Translations under genes and position numbers: made by a program
The notes under the pieces: generated by a model
What the model saw: only the letters and a program-made list of their open reading frames with translations
The model's database searches: none
Told to the model about the DNA's origin: nothing
In this document: positions 1 to 5,041 of the stretch, in pieces
Numbering within the stretch: position 1 is the first letter of the stretch
How the letters are laid out: every line of letters starts with the position of its first letter
NCBI GenBank assembly: GCA_018812465.1
Contig: JAHJCS010000097.1
Location: 1 to 6,396, forward strand
Direction of reading: 5' to 3'
Source of the DNA: Nanobdellota archaeon
Lineage (GTDB): Archaea; Nanobdellota; Nanobdellia; Woesearchaeales; UBA12501
Length of the DNA: 6,396 bases

Positions 1-1
1 A

Positions 2-1177
2 ATAAAACAAATAAAGATCGATCCAACAAATCCAGATAACATTTATCTGGCAACAGATGAAGGTGTCTATTTCTCAGATAATGGGGCCGAATCATGGGAA
101 GAAGTTGATGACGGCCTGGATTTCTCTGATATTATCTCAATATCCATAAACAGTGATGGGAGCATGATATATGCAGGCACAAGAGGGGCTGGAGTCTGGA
201 TAGCCAGGACTTCTGATATGTATTGGCAACCTGCAGCTGACATTGACTCAGAGCCAAGAGTATGCTGGATCAAGATCGATCCAACAAATTCAGATATAAT
301 ATATGTTGCATTTAATCCAACAGGAATGTATAAATCTACAGATGGTGGCCAGACTTGGAAAGAGATAAATCTAGGACTGACAAATACGGTGGTATATCCT
401 ATTCAGGTCAGTCCTCTGGATTCTCAAGAGATTTATATTGGAACAGGTTACGGAAGAGACATGAACTCAAAGTCAGGTGGGGGAAAAGGAGTCTATAGAA
501 GCTTTGATGGAGGAGAACACTGGGAACCTGCAAATGGAGGTCTTAGGAAAGATATTATTGTGAATGATATCATATTTGATCCAAAAGATCCTCATACCAT
601 GTACATAGGAACAGAAGGCTGGCAAACTGGTCCTGAAGGAATATTCATGAGCAAGGATAAGGGAGATAGCTGGATTCCAATAAATAATAACGGTATCAAT
701 GAATTCAATGTTTATAAGATGGACTTTGACCTTTCAGGAGACATACTTTATGTTGCAACAGCACAGAGCAGTGTCTGGAAAGGTGTCAGAACAGGTGTCA
801 CACCCCCTAAACCCGCATGCAACAACAACGGCAAGTGCGATGAAGGTGAGACTGTTGATAACTGCCCTTCAGACTGCAAGATGCCCTGCAGATGCCCATT
901 GCCCCCTATACCCAGCGAATTTACAGTCTGTGGTGTTGATGGAAAGACCTACACAACTGATTGTGATGCTAAATGCAATAATGTAGAAGTTGCTTGCAAA
1001 GGTGAGTGCCCGTGTAAGCCAGCCTGTGTGTGTCCTGCTATATTAAGCCAGGTCTGTGGCGCAGACGGCAAGACCTACAGCAACAGCTGCGAGGCCACCT
1101 GCGCTGGAGTAAAAGTGCAGTGCAATAGGGCGTGCCCTTGCAGTTTCTTCAGGAGACTGTTCAGCAGAGTGAGGTGA
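2..1177 (+). CDS. Secreted Asp-box beta-propeller protein with two C-terminal Kazal domains (5' end outside window)
   Basis: The reading frame is open from the window edge, so the N-terminus (presumably a signal peptide and more blades) is missing; 391 residues are visible. Residues 1-262 form sialidase/Vps10/Ycf48-like propeller repeats with Asp boxes (S-x-D/N-x-G-x-x-W) at residues 25-32, 112-119, 167-174 and 217-224; the blade between the first two is degenerate. After a Thr/Pro linker comes a Cys-bounded module, residues 273-292 (CNNNGKCDEGETVDNCPSDC). Two Kazal-type domains follow at about 296-338 and 342-380, each with the signature C-G-x-D-G-K-T-Y-x-x-x-C-x3-C. The protein ends in a basic/aromatic tail (SFFRRLFSRVR). 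Propellers of this kind usually bind protein or glycan, and Kazal domains classically inhibit serine proteases; an extracellular binding or protease-inhibitor role is inference. It is the first visible gene of a four-gene unit. An internal ATG at 164 lies within a blade and is not the real start. Confidence 0.87.
   Translation: MKQIKIDPTNPDNIYLATDEGVYFSDNGAESWEEVDDGLDFSDIISISINSDGSMIYAGTRGAGVWIARTSDMYWQPAADIDSEPRVCWIKIDPTNSDIIYVAFNPTGMYKSTDGGQTWKEINLGLTNTVVYPIQVSPLDSQEIYIGTGYGRDMNSKSGGGKGVYRSFDGGEHWEPANGGLRKDIIVNDIIFDPKDPHTMYIGTEGWQTGPEGIFMSKDKGDSWIPINNNGINEFNVYKMDFDLSGDILYVATAQSSVWKGVRTGVTPPKPACNNNGKCDEGETVDNCPSDCKMPCRCPLPPIPSEFTVCGVDGKTYTTDCDAKCNNVEVACKGECPCKPACVCPAILSQVCGADGKTYSNSCEATCAGVKVQCNRACPCSFFRRLFSRVR
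14..296 (+). repeat. Near-identical direct repeat between propeller blades (copies 14-38 and 272-296)
   Basis: Bases 14-31 and 272-289 are identical over 18 nt (AAGATCGATCCAACAAAT). One mismatch follows (C32/T290), then six more identical bases. The offset is 258 nt, 86 codons, which fits two blades of about 43 residues. Both copies encode the blade strand K-I-D-P-T-N. Conservation at the nucleotide level suggests recent blade duplication or gene conversion. Confidence 0.75.
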
Positions 1178-1178
1178 T
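1171..1178 (+). promoter_or_regulatory. Strong ribosome binding site for the small Cys membrane protein
   Basis: GAGGTGAT matches the complement of the archaeal 16S rRNA 3' end over eight bases. It overlaps the TGA stop of the Kazal-propeller gene (1175-1177) and ends three bases before the ATG at 1182. It fixes that start and implies translational coupling. Confidence 0.8.
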
Positions 1179-1181
1179 GAA

Positions 1182-1613
1182 ATGAACAAAAAATTATTAA
1201 TAGCCATCATTGTTCTGGTTGTTATTATATTAGGCTCTATTGGCCTTTACAGGTATCTTGAATACAGGCGAGGAATGAGCGATGTTGAGTATTCACTTGA
1301 AGAGCTCAATGCTCTTGTAGTACAGGGAGAGATTGATAAGGGTCTGGATGTCTGCAACAAGATGACAACTGAGAGATCTGAGGTAGTATGTTATTTCACT
1401 TATCTGGGTCTTAAGCTTGGTGATGTCAGAAAGAATTACAAAGATAACTATGGAGAGAATCTGTCAAGAAACCAGACCCAGATGCTCGGAAAAGAGATTG
1501 CAGAAACTATCATTGATGTATGTGACATACTTTATGACAATCCTTATGCTGCAGAGCAATGCGAGCAGACAAAAGACCAGGTAATACATCAGCTGATTGA
1601 TGATTTGGGATGA
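1182..1613 (+). CDS. Small membrane-anchored protein with paired CX11-12C motifs, unknown function
   Basis: The product has 143 residues and I do not recognise its family. It opens with Lys residues and a single hydrophobic helix at about 5-23 (signal anchor), followed by a basic stretch and a predicted helical domain outside the membrane. Four cysteines sit in two pairs: C58-x11-C70 and C114-x12-C127. The spacing recalls helical hairpins held by disulfides, although it is not the canonical CX9C. One N-glycosylation sequon (NQT, residue 97) is present. The first ~115 residues of the gene at 2196-3059 repeat this architecture (GLDVC/GLEMC, then KLG..., YKDN/YQDN), so the two are diverged paralogs flanking a multi-pass membrane protein. 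Its start is fixed by the GAGGTGAT site at 1171-1178, four bases after the upstream stop, and its stop overlaps the next gene as ATGA. Confidence 0.82.
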   Translation: MNKKLLIAIIVLVVIILGSIGLYRYLEYRRGMSDVEYSLEELNALVVQGEIDKGLDVCNKMTTERSEVVCYFTYLGLKLGDVRKNYKDNYGENLSRNQTQMLGKEIAETIIDVCDILYDNPYAAEQCEQTKDQVIHQLIDDLG

Positions 1614-2194
1614 TATCAATGCAAAACCAAAAACTCTCAAGACTAGGATTCACACTTCTATGGCTGCTTCTGGCCATTGGAAATGCACTGATTCTGCAAG
1701 GCCTTGTGATATATTTCTCTGCCCTCAAGCAGTTCCATATAATCACTACTTATATCCTGATTATAATTCTTTCAGTTGGTGCAGGCCTGCTTGCTTCAAT
1801 GATAATACATAGATTCACTCAGGATGACAAGCAGATAGCAATTGCTTCTATTGTGGCCATACTCCCTGCTGCATTCTTAACTACTGTTATTCTCAGGACT
1901 ATCAGGGCTTTGTCAAACCAGCTTAATGTCATTGCAGCAGATTCCGGGACTCCTCTAGGAATAGGCATGGTTTCTTTATTCAACTCTTACACCCCTCATC
2001 ATGTTTTTGTCCCTATGATCATGTTCATCTGCTTCTGCGGAATATTCATTGTGGAATTCTCAAAAAAGAAGGATTTCAAAGCTTTAATCTCATATGGGGC
2101 TGCATTGATTCTGCTTTTCATATTGGTATTTATTTATGGAACAGTAATTTCAGATTCTTTTCTGTTTGATTTGTTTAAATTGAGAGGTGTATAA
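1610..2194 (+). CDS. Five-helix integral membrane protein, unknown function
   Basis: The product has 194 residues and is not recognised. Hydrophobic segments lie at about 13-36, 43-66, 76-97, 131-150 and 157-180, giving five probable transmembrane helices. A basic/amide-rich N-terminus (QNQKLSR) and a KKK loop after the fourth helix (residues 152-154) are candidate cytoplasmic positions. The loop at about 98-130 is the longest soluble part and ends in TPHH. No catalytic motif is obvious. The ATG at 1610 overlaps the upstream TGA as ATGA, which suggests coupled translation. A second in-frame ATG at 1619 is preceded by GGGATGAT (1607-1614) at suitable spacing and may be the true start, which would remove three residues. 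Its place between two paralogous single-helix Cys proteins suggests a shared membrane complex, but this is inference. Confidence 0.78.
   Translation: MISMQNQKLSRLGFTLLWLLLAIGNALILQGLVIYFSALKQFHIITTYILIIILSVGAGLLASMIIHRFTQDDKQIAIASIVAILPAAFLTTVILRTIRALSNQLNVIAADSGTPLGIGMVSLFNSYTPHHVFVPMIMFICFCGIFIVEFSKKKDFKALISYGAALILLFILVFIYGTVISDSFLFDLFKLRGV
2183..2189 (+). promoter_or_regulatory. Ribosome binding site that sets the start at 2196
   Basis: AGAGGTG lies six bases before the ATG at 2196, with the TAA of the preceding gene (2192-2194) between them. The GTG at 2187-2189 is in the same frame but is part of this site, so starting there would leave no ribosome binding site. The ATG is preferred. 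Confidence 0.78.
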
Positions 2195-2195
2195 A

Positions 2196-3059
2196 ATGTA
2201 CAAAACAACAAAAATAATATTGATAGTAACAGCAATTCTGGTTATTGTAATAGCTTCTTTAGGGATTTATTATTACAGTCAATACAAAAAAGCTGACAAT
2301 GCAATGAATGTTATGAGCACTGATCTTGAGGCTGGCCTTGAGATGTGTGATGATATATCATCAAATATTATGCAGGATGAGTGTTATGGAGCTTACTTCG
2401 CAAGGAAACTGGGTGAGATAACAATGAAATACCAGGATAATCCTAATGATATAAACAAACTTGATGAGCTCTCACAGACAGCTGATATGATGTGTATTAT
2501 GATGAACAGAAAGGAAGTTAAAGAGAGATGCCTTATGAACACCATGTTCTTTGATATAGAGAGGAAAGCCATGTTAATGAAGGAAGTTCAGGAGTTGCTG
2601 AACAAATCCCCAGATTACACACTTCAGGTAGGTAAAGAATGTGGTGGTAAGTCAGATTGCGCATACATAGCAAATGTACAATACAAGAACAGTCCCTTCA
2701 AGAGGATTGTGTTTGATGAAGAAGGAGTTTATCAGGATACCTGGCCTAAATGCGAGCCAACTGATTCAAACCTACTTTTCCAGAAGGAAACATCAAGAAC
2801 AAGATTTGTGGGCGGGATACAATACAACTTTTATATAAACGAGGTCGGCCAAGGATATTGTGTAATCAGCGCAGCAACATTGTCAGGAATAGAAGAACAA
2901 ATAAGGCTGAATAGGAATGAGACCGGAGATCTAATGGGGTTCAAGATAAGGATAAATGATGCATCACCTGATGATGAATTCTGCGGCTTTGAGATTATAG
3001 GTGATGTCCAGGACTGCAGATGGGGAGAACCCGGTAGGGCTGTTGGATTGTTTGGTTAA
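2196..3059 (+). CDS. Membrane-anchored Cys-rich protein, paralog of the 1182-1613 product with an added C-terminal domain
   Basis: The product has 287 residues from the ATG at 2196, preferred over the in-frame GTG at 2187 because that GTG lies inside the ribosome binding site. A single membrane helix spans about 7-27. Next comes the same two-pair cysteine domain as the small upstream protein: C51-x11-C63 and C100-x11-C112, with GLEMC, CYGAYFARKLG and KYQDN aligning to its counterparts. Residues ~140-287 are an added domain absent from the short paralog. It holds six more cysteines (149, 155, 186, 222, 263, 274), giving ten in total, an even number consistent with disulfides outside the cell, plus an N-E-T sequon at 241. 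I do not recognise this added domain. The gene ends the + strand unit, one base after its neighbour's stop, and shares its own stop with the convergent gene. Confidence 0.82.
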   Translation: MYKTTKIILIVTAILVIVIASLGIYYYSQYKKADNAMNVMSTDLEAGLEMCDDISSNIMQDECYGAYFARKLGEITMKYQDNPNDINKLDELSQTADMMCIMMNRKEVKERCLMNTMFFDIERKAMLMKEVQELLNKSPDYTLQVGKECGGKSDCAYIANVQYKNSPFKRIVFDEEGVYQDTWPKCEPTDSNLLFQKETSRTRFVGGIQYNFYINEVGQGYCVISAATLSGIEEQIRLNRNETGDLMGFKIRINDASPDDEFCGFEIIGDVQDCRWGEPGRAVGLFG

Positions 3060-3072
3060 AACCCAAACAACC
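3045..3072. terminator. Inverted repeat over the shared convergent stop codons, possible bidirectional terminator
   Basis: TTGTTTGG (3048-3055) and CCAAACAA (3063-3070) are perfect inverted copies around a 7-base centre that contains TTAA. Adding a bulged A (3047) extends the stem by GG/CC. The two convergent genes end here with stops at 3057-3059 (+) and 3058-3056 (-). There is no long T-run on either side, so intrinsic archaeal termination by oligo-U is not evident; the hairpin could act instead in 3'-end processing or transcript protection. Confidence 0.5.
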
Positions 3073-3430
3073 AAACCTTAACTTTCTGAAAGAAACCCAT
3101 CTTCTTTACACAATGCGGCTGGCCCAATGCATTATACCACCAGCCGAAGTTTGACTCCAGGCCTTCACAGCATTCTTCTCCTGATTGTTGGAATAATGCA
3201 TCTCCTTCTGTAACACAAGGAAGTTCTTTTCTATATTCTTCACCGCATTCTCCTCTGAAGAATTTCCATACCTCACATGCATGAGTCTCATCAAAATAGC
3301 ATAGATGAGTATCATTCTCTATTTTGTACTCATAACCTTGTCTTTCACAAAAAGGAACAGAAGGATCCATAGCTGCACTGACTAATCCTGAACTCAAGAT
3401 AAGCATTATTAATATCATAATTTTCTTCAT
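3056..3430 (-). CDS. Secreted DUF333-type Cys-rich protein
   Basis: The product has 124 residues. Residues 1-19 are a Sec signal peptide (Lys-rich start, hydrophobic core, VSA-A cleavage site). Residues 22-62 match the DUF333 ('putative hemolysin') pattern: D-P-S-V-x-F-C-x-x-Q-G, then C44, C52 and the diagnostic E-V-W-K-F-F-R-G-E-C (C62). The usual family form is N-P-A-S-x-x-C...C-E-E-W-A-F-F-R-G-E-C. The hemolysin label is historical and no lytic activity should be assumed. A second Cys region (C72, C87-C88, C107) and an aromatic/basic tail (GFFQKVKVWLFGF) follow. An N-D-T sequon lies at residue 39. The start codon overlaps the stop of the upstream lipoprotein gene as ATGA, and AAGGT eight bases upstream can serve as ribosome binding site. 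It is the last gene of the leftward unit. Confidence 0.82.
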   Translation of the reverse strand: MKKIMILIMLILSSGLVSAAMDPSVPFCERQGYEYKIENDTHLCYFDETHACEVWKFFRGECGEEYRKELPCVTEGDALFQQSGEECCEGLESNFGWWYNALGQPHCVKKMGFFQKVKVWLFGF

Positions 3431-4059
3431 TCTTCACAACCTTGATTATCTTTATTCTTATTAACACACTCTCCATCCTGGCAAAGGCAGTCCTCTGGGG
3501 TATATGCTGCACTGCAGCTGAACATCTCTGTGCACATCTGAGGTCTATTAAATAGGTCTTCATGGACTTTGTTTATGCATTCTGTTGCATGGCAGTCACT
3601 TGGCTTAGGGATGCAGTCTTGATCTGTAATACATTCATTCAGGCCAATTTCCTGTTTTTTCACAAGTTTGCATTCACCTTCAATACATTTAGGATCAAAA
3701 TCTCTTGTGCCAAGGCAAGTTTCACATTCTCTTCCAGCGCATCCTCTTGGCATTGGCAGTGCCCTGTATTCTTCTGAGTCATACAAGAAAATCTTTTTAT
3801 TGTCAATCTGGTCCTTATGGTAGACCCAATCACATCCGCAGCATCCACCTACTTGTTTGCCTATAACACAGTCTGAGTCTGATTCACAAGTAAAGACTTC
3901 AGGACAATCATCAAACTGGCAGCCTTTCCAAGGATTCCTTCCGACACCTGACCCATCAGGGCATATCTTTGCTTCTTTTGTGCAGCCTGTTAAGGGATTG
4001 TTGCAAGCACTAAAAAGAACAACCATGATTATCAATCCAATTAAAATAAGCTTTTTCAT
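3427..4059 (-). CDS. Cys-rich lipoprotein with 25 cysteines
   Basis: The product has 210 residues. It has a lipoprotein signal peptide with lipobox F-S-A-C, so Cys19 is the probable lipid-modified first residue. Residues 26-53 carry the recurrent module C-T-K-E-A-K-I-C-P-D-G-S-x-V-G-R...C...C-P, seen in secreted proteins of DPANN archaea and candidate-phyla bacteria (from memory of the family). Several 'S/TDxDC' repeats follow (ESDSDC to 64, ITDQDC to 149), along with a C-C-G-C cluster (73-76), CIEGECKLV (125-133) and CQDGECVN (193-200). With 24 cysteines besides the lipid one, the mature protein must be heavily disulfide-bonded or metal-bound. The enzyme or ligand is unknown. It begins one base after the upstream stop (TAG, 4063-4061), and AGGGTG about eight bases before the ATG can act as ribosome binding site. 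Confidence 0.82.
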   Translation of the reverse strand: MKKLILIGLIIMVVLFSACNNPLTGCTKEAKICPDGSGVGRNPWKGCQFDDCPEVFTCESDSDCVIGKQVGGCCGCDWVYHKDQIDNKKIFLYDSEEYRALPMPRGCAGRECETCLGTRDFDPKCIEGECKLVKKQEIGLNECITDQDCIPKPSDCHATECINKVHEDLFNRPQMCTEMFSCSAAYTPEDCLCQDGECVNKNKDNQGCEE

Positions 4060-4060
4060 C

Positions 4061-4630
4061 CTAAATGCACCCTAAAAATACCCTAATCTCTCCATCTTCA
4101 TTGACATCAAACTGGGAGTTTCCTCTTTCTGGAGAATATTCTGATAAATAAGAGTATGTGATGGTCCAATATTTCTTTCCTTCATATAATCCATGAATCT
4201 TCACATCCCATATCTCCCAATCAGTTCCTTCTAATCTGGAAGTAGCATTCTCTTTAGACCATTCAATATAGCTATTTGCTGCATTGAGAGCATCTGCTTC
4301 ATTATTGACAACACTGCCTGTGCTATACACTATTGGTATATCAATTATACATTCATCTATTTCAGCGAATTTAGGGGCAATCTTATCTAACCTACATTGT
4401 GTTATCACCGCTGTATCCTTGCATAGTTCAATACCTTTGCATACATACTTTGCAGGATAACTCTCTAATTTCTTTAGCAGGCCTATACATGTGCACAGTT
4501 CATGATATTTTAAACAATTAGTCTCCTGGTCAATTCCACCTTTCCTGTAAGTCTGGATAGCTGTGAGCGCTATAATAGAGACTATGATAATTATAAATAT
4601 GATTACTCCAAAAATAGTATGCTTTTTCAT
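4061..4630 (-). CDS. Membrane-anchored protein with Cys-rich stalk and PepSY-like C-terminal domain (tentative)
   Basis: The product has 189 residues from the ATG at 4630. A TTG two codons upstream is in frame, but the ATG forms a classic ATGA overlap with the preceding stop and is preferred. A single membrane helix lies at about 7-25. Residues 39-94 hold seven cysteines (39, 46, 48, 64, 70, 79, 94). Residues ~107-189 look like a small alpha/beta domain: an N-x-x-x-A-L-x-x-A-x-x-Y helix, W-x-I-x-x strands, Y-W-T-I-T-Y, and a final D-G-E-I hairpin ending in Cys188. This pattern of helix, W-x-V strand and 'F-x-V-x-x-D-G-x-I' resembles PepSY-type domains, but the assignment is tentative. The same ending (DG-x7-C-x-stop) occurs in the neighbouring lipoprotein, suggesting paralogy. 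Confidence 0.78.
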   Translation of the reverse strand: MKKHTIFGVIIFIIIIVSIIALTAIQTYRKGGIDQETNCLKYHELCTCIGLLKKLESYPAKYVCKGIELCKDTAVITQCRLDKIAPKFAEIDECIIDIPIVYSTGSVVNNEADALNAANSYIEWSKENATSRLEGTDWEIWDVKIHGLYEGKKYWTITYSYLSEYSPERGNSQFDVNEDGEIRVFLGCI

Positions 4631-4941
4631 TTGCAATAGCCTTTCCTTATCAGCTTTCCATCAGTCTGGAGGACTCCGCCTTCACCTGCATAGCCATACA
4701 TGTCTCCATAAACATATCCTTTGAGGTCTTCTGCATAGAACATTCTGCTTTCATTGAAAGCATGATATCCATTCTTTTCTGAGAAATACTCACTCAACAG
4801 ACCAATCGCCTGCTCTTTGTTTTCTACTTTCATATTGAAGTCATGAAGTTCTGTGTCAGGGCAGGTATTCAGAACATTCCCAGAGCATCCTGTCATCAAA
4901 ACAATGTATATTATCAGTCCAGCAATAAAATATCCCTTCAT
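4627..4941 (-). CDS. Small lipoprotein, first gene of the leftward unit
   Basis: The product has 104 residues. The signal peptide ends in a lipobox-like L-M-T-G-C, so Cys19 is probably lipid-modified and the protein anchored on the outer face of the membrane. The mature part (~85 residues) holds a helix with N-K-E-Q-A-I-G-L-L-S-E-Y-F at 41-53, a Tyr/Gly-rich centre, and a final D-G-K-L-I-R-K-G-Y-C-K. It aligns loosely with the C-terminal domain of the next gene's product, including the DG-x7-C-x ending, so it may be a reduced copy of that domain. Cysteines 27 and 103 could form the one possible disulfide besides the lipid Cys. It follows a TATA box centred about 26 nt before the ATG, and GAGG at 4949-4946 also lies upstream. 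Its stop overlaps the next ATG as ATGA. The family is not recognised. Confidence 0.78.
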   Translation of the reverse strand: MKGYFIAGLIIYIVLMTGCSGNVLNTCPDTELHDFNMKVENKEQAIGLLSEYFSEKNGYHAFNESRMFYAEDLKGYVYGDMYGYAGEGGVLQTDGKLIRKGYCK

Positions 4942-4955
4942 AAGGCCTCTTAATT

Positions 4956-4978
4956 ATATATCCTATTTAAATATATCC
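4956..4978 (-). promoter_or_regulatory. TATA-box promoter of the leftward lipoprotein unit, with flanking direct repeats
   Basis: Read on the - strand, TTTAAATA (4971-4964) is an archaeal TATA box centred about 26 nt before the ATG at 4941, placing transcription start at or next to the start codon. The 8-base word GGATATAT occurs on both sides (4978-4971 and 4963-4956), bracketing the box; this could be an operator or an AT-rich coincidence. Confidence 0.6.
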
Positions 4979-5000
4979 ATAGCTTCAGCCACCCTCAAAC

Positions 5001-5029
5001 AATTCATAAACTTTATATACTAATTCATA
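5001..5029 (+). promoter_or_regulatory. TATA-box promoter of the 5042-5944 gene, with flanking direct repeats
   Basis: TTTATATA (5012-5019), preceded by the purine-containing TAAAC (BRE-like), is centred about 27 nt before the ATG at 5042. This predicts a leaderless mRNA; no ribosome binding site is seen before the ATG. AATTCATA occurs at 5001-5008 and 5022-5029, 21 bp apart (two helical turns), on either side of the box, a possible regulator site. Confidence 0.65.
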
Positions 5030-5041
5030 GCTAAAACAGGC

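Noticed and set aside
164..166. ATG at 164 as start of the propeller gene
   Set aside because: The frame is open to the window edge, and upstream residues include a further Asp box (74-97) and blade, so 164 is internal.
699..986. Second + strand frame inside the propeller/Kazal gene
   Set aside because: It is out of frame with the recognisable Asp-box and Kazal motifs and shows no motif of its own.
1597..1812. Short + frame across the start of the five-helix membrane protein
   Set aside because: It competes with the 1610-2194 frame, which gives a coherent multi-helix protein and the ATGA overlap.
3345..3563. Alternative - strand frame spanning the junction of the Cys-rich lipoprotein and DUF333 genes
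   Set aside because: It overlaps both genes in another frame. The two real genes have signal peptides, Cys motifs and a clean ATGA junction.
4634..4636. TTG start two codons before the ATG of the 4061-4630 gene
   Set aside because: The ATG at 4630 gives the standard 4-base ATGA overlap, and nothing favours a rare TTG.
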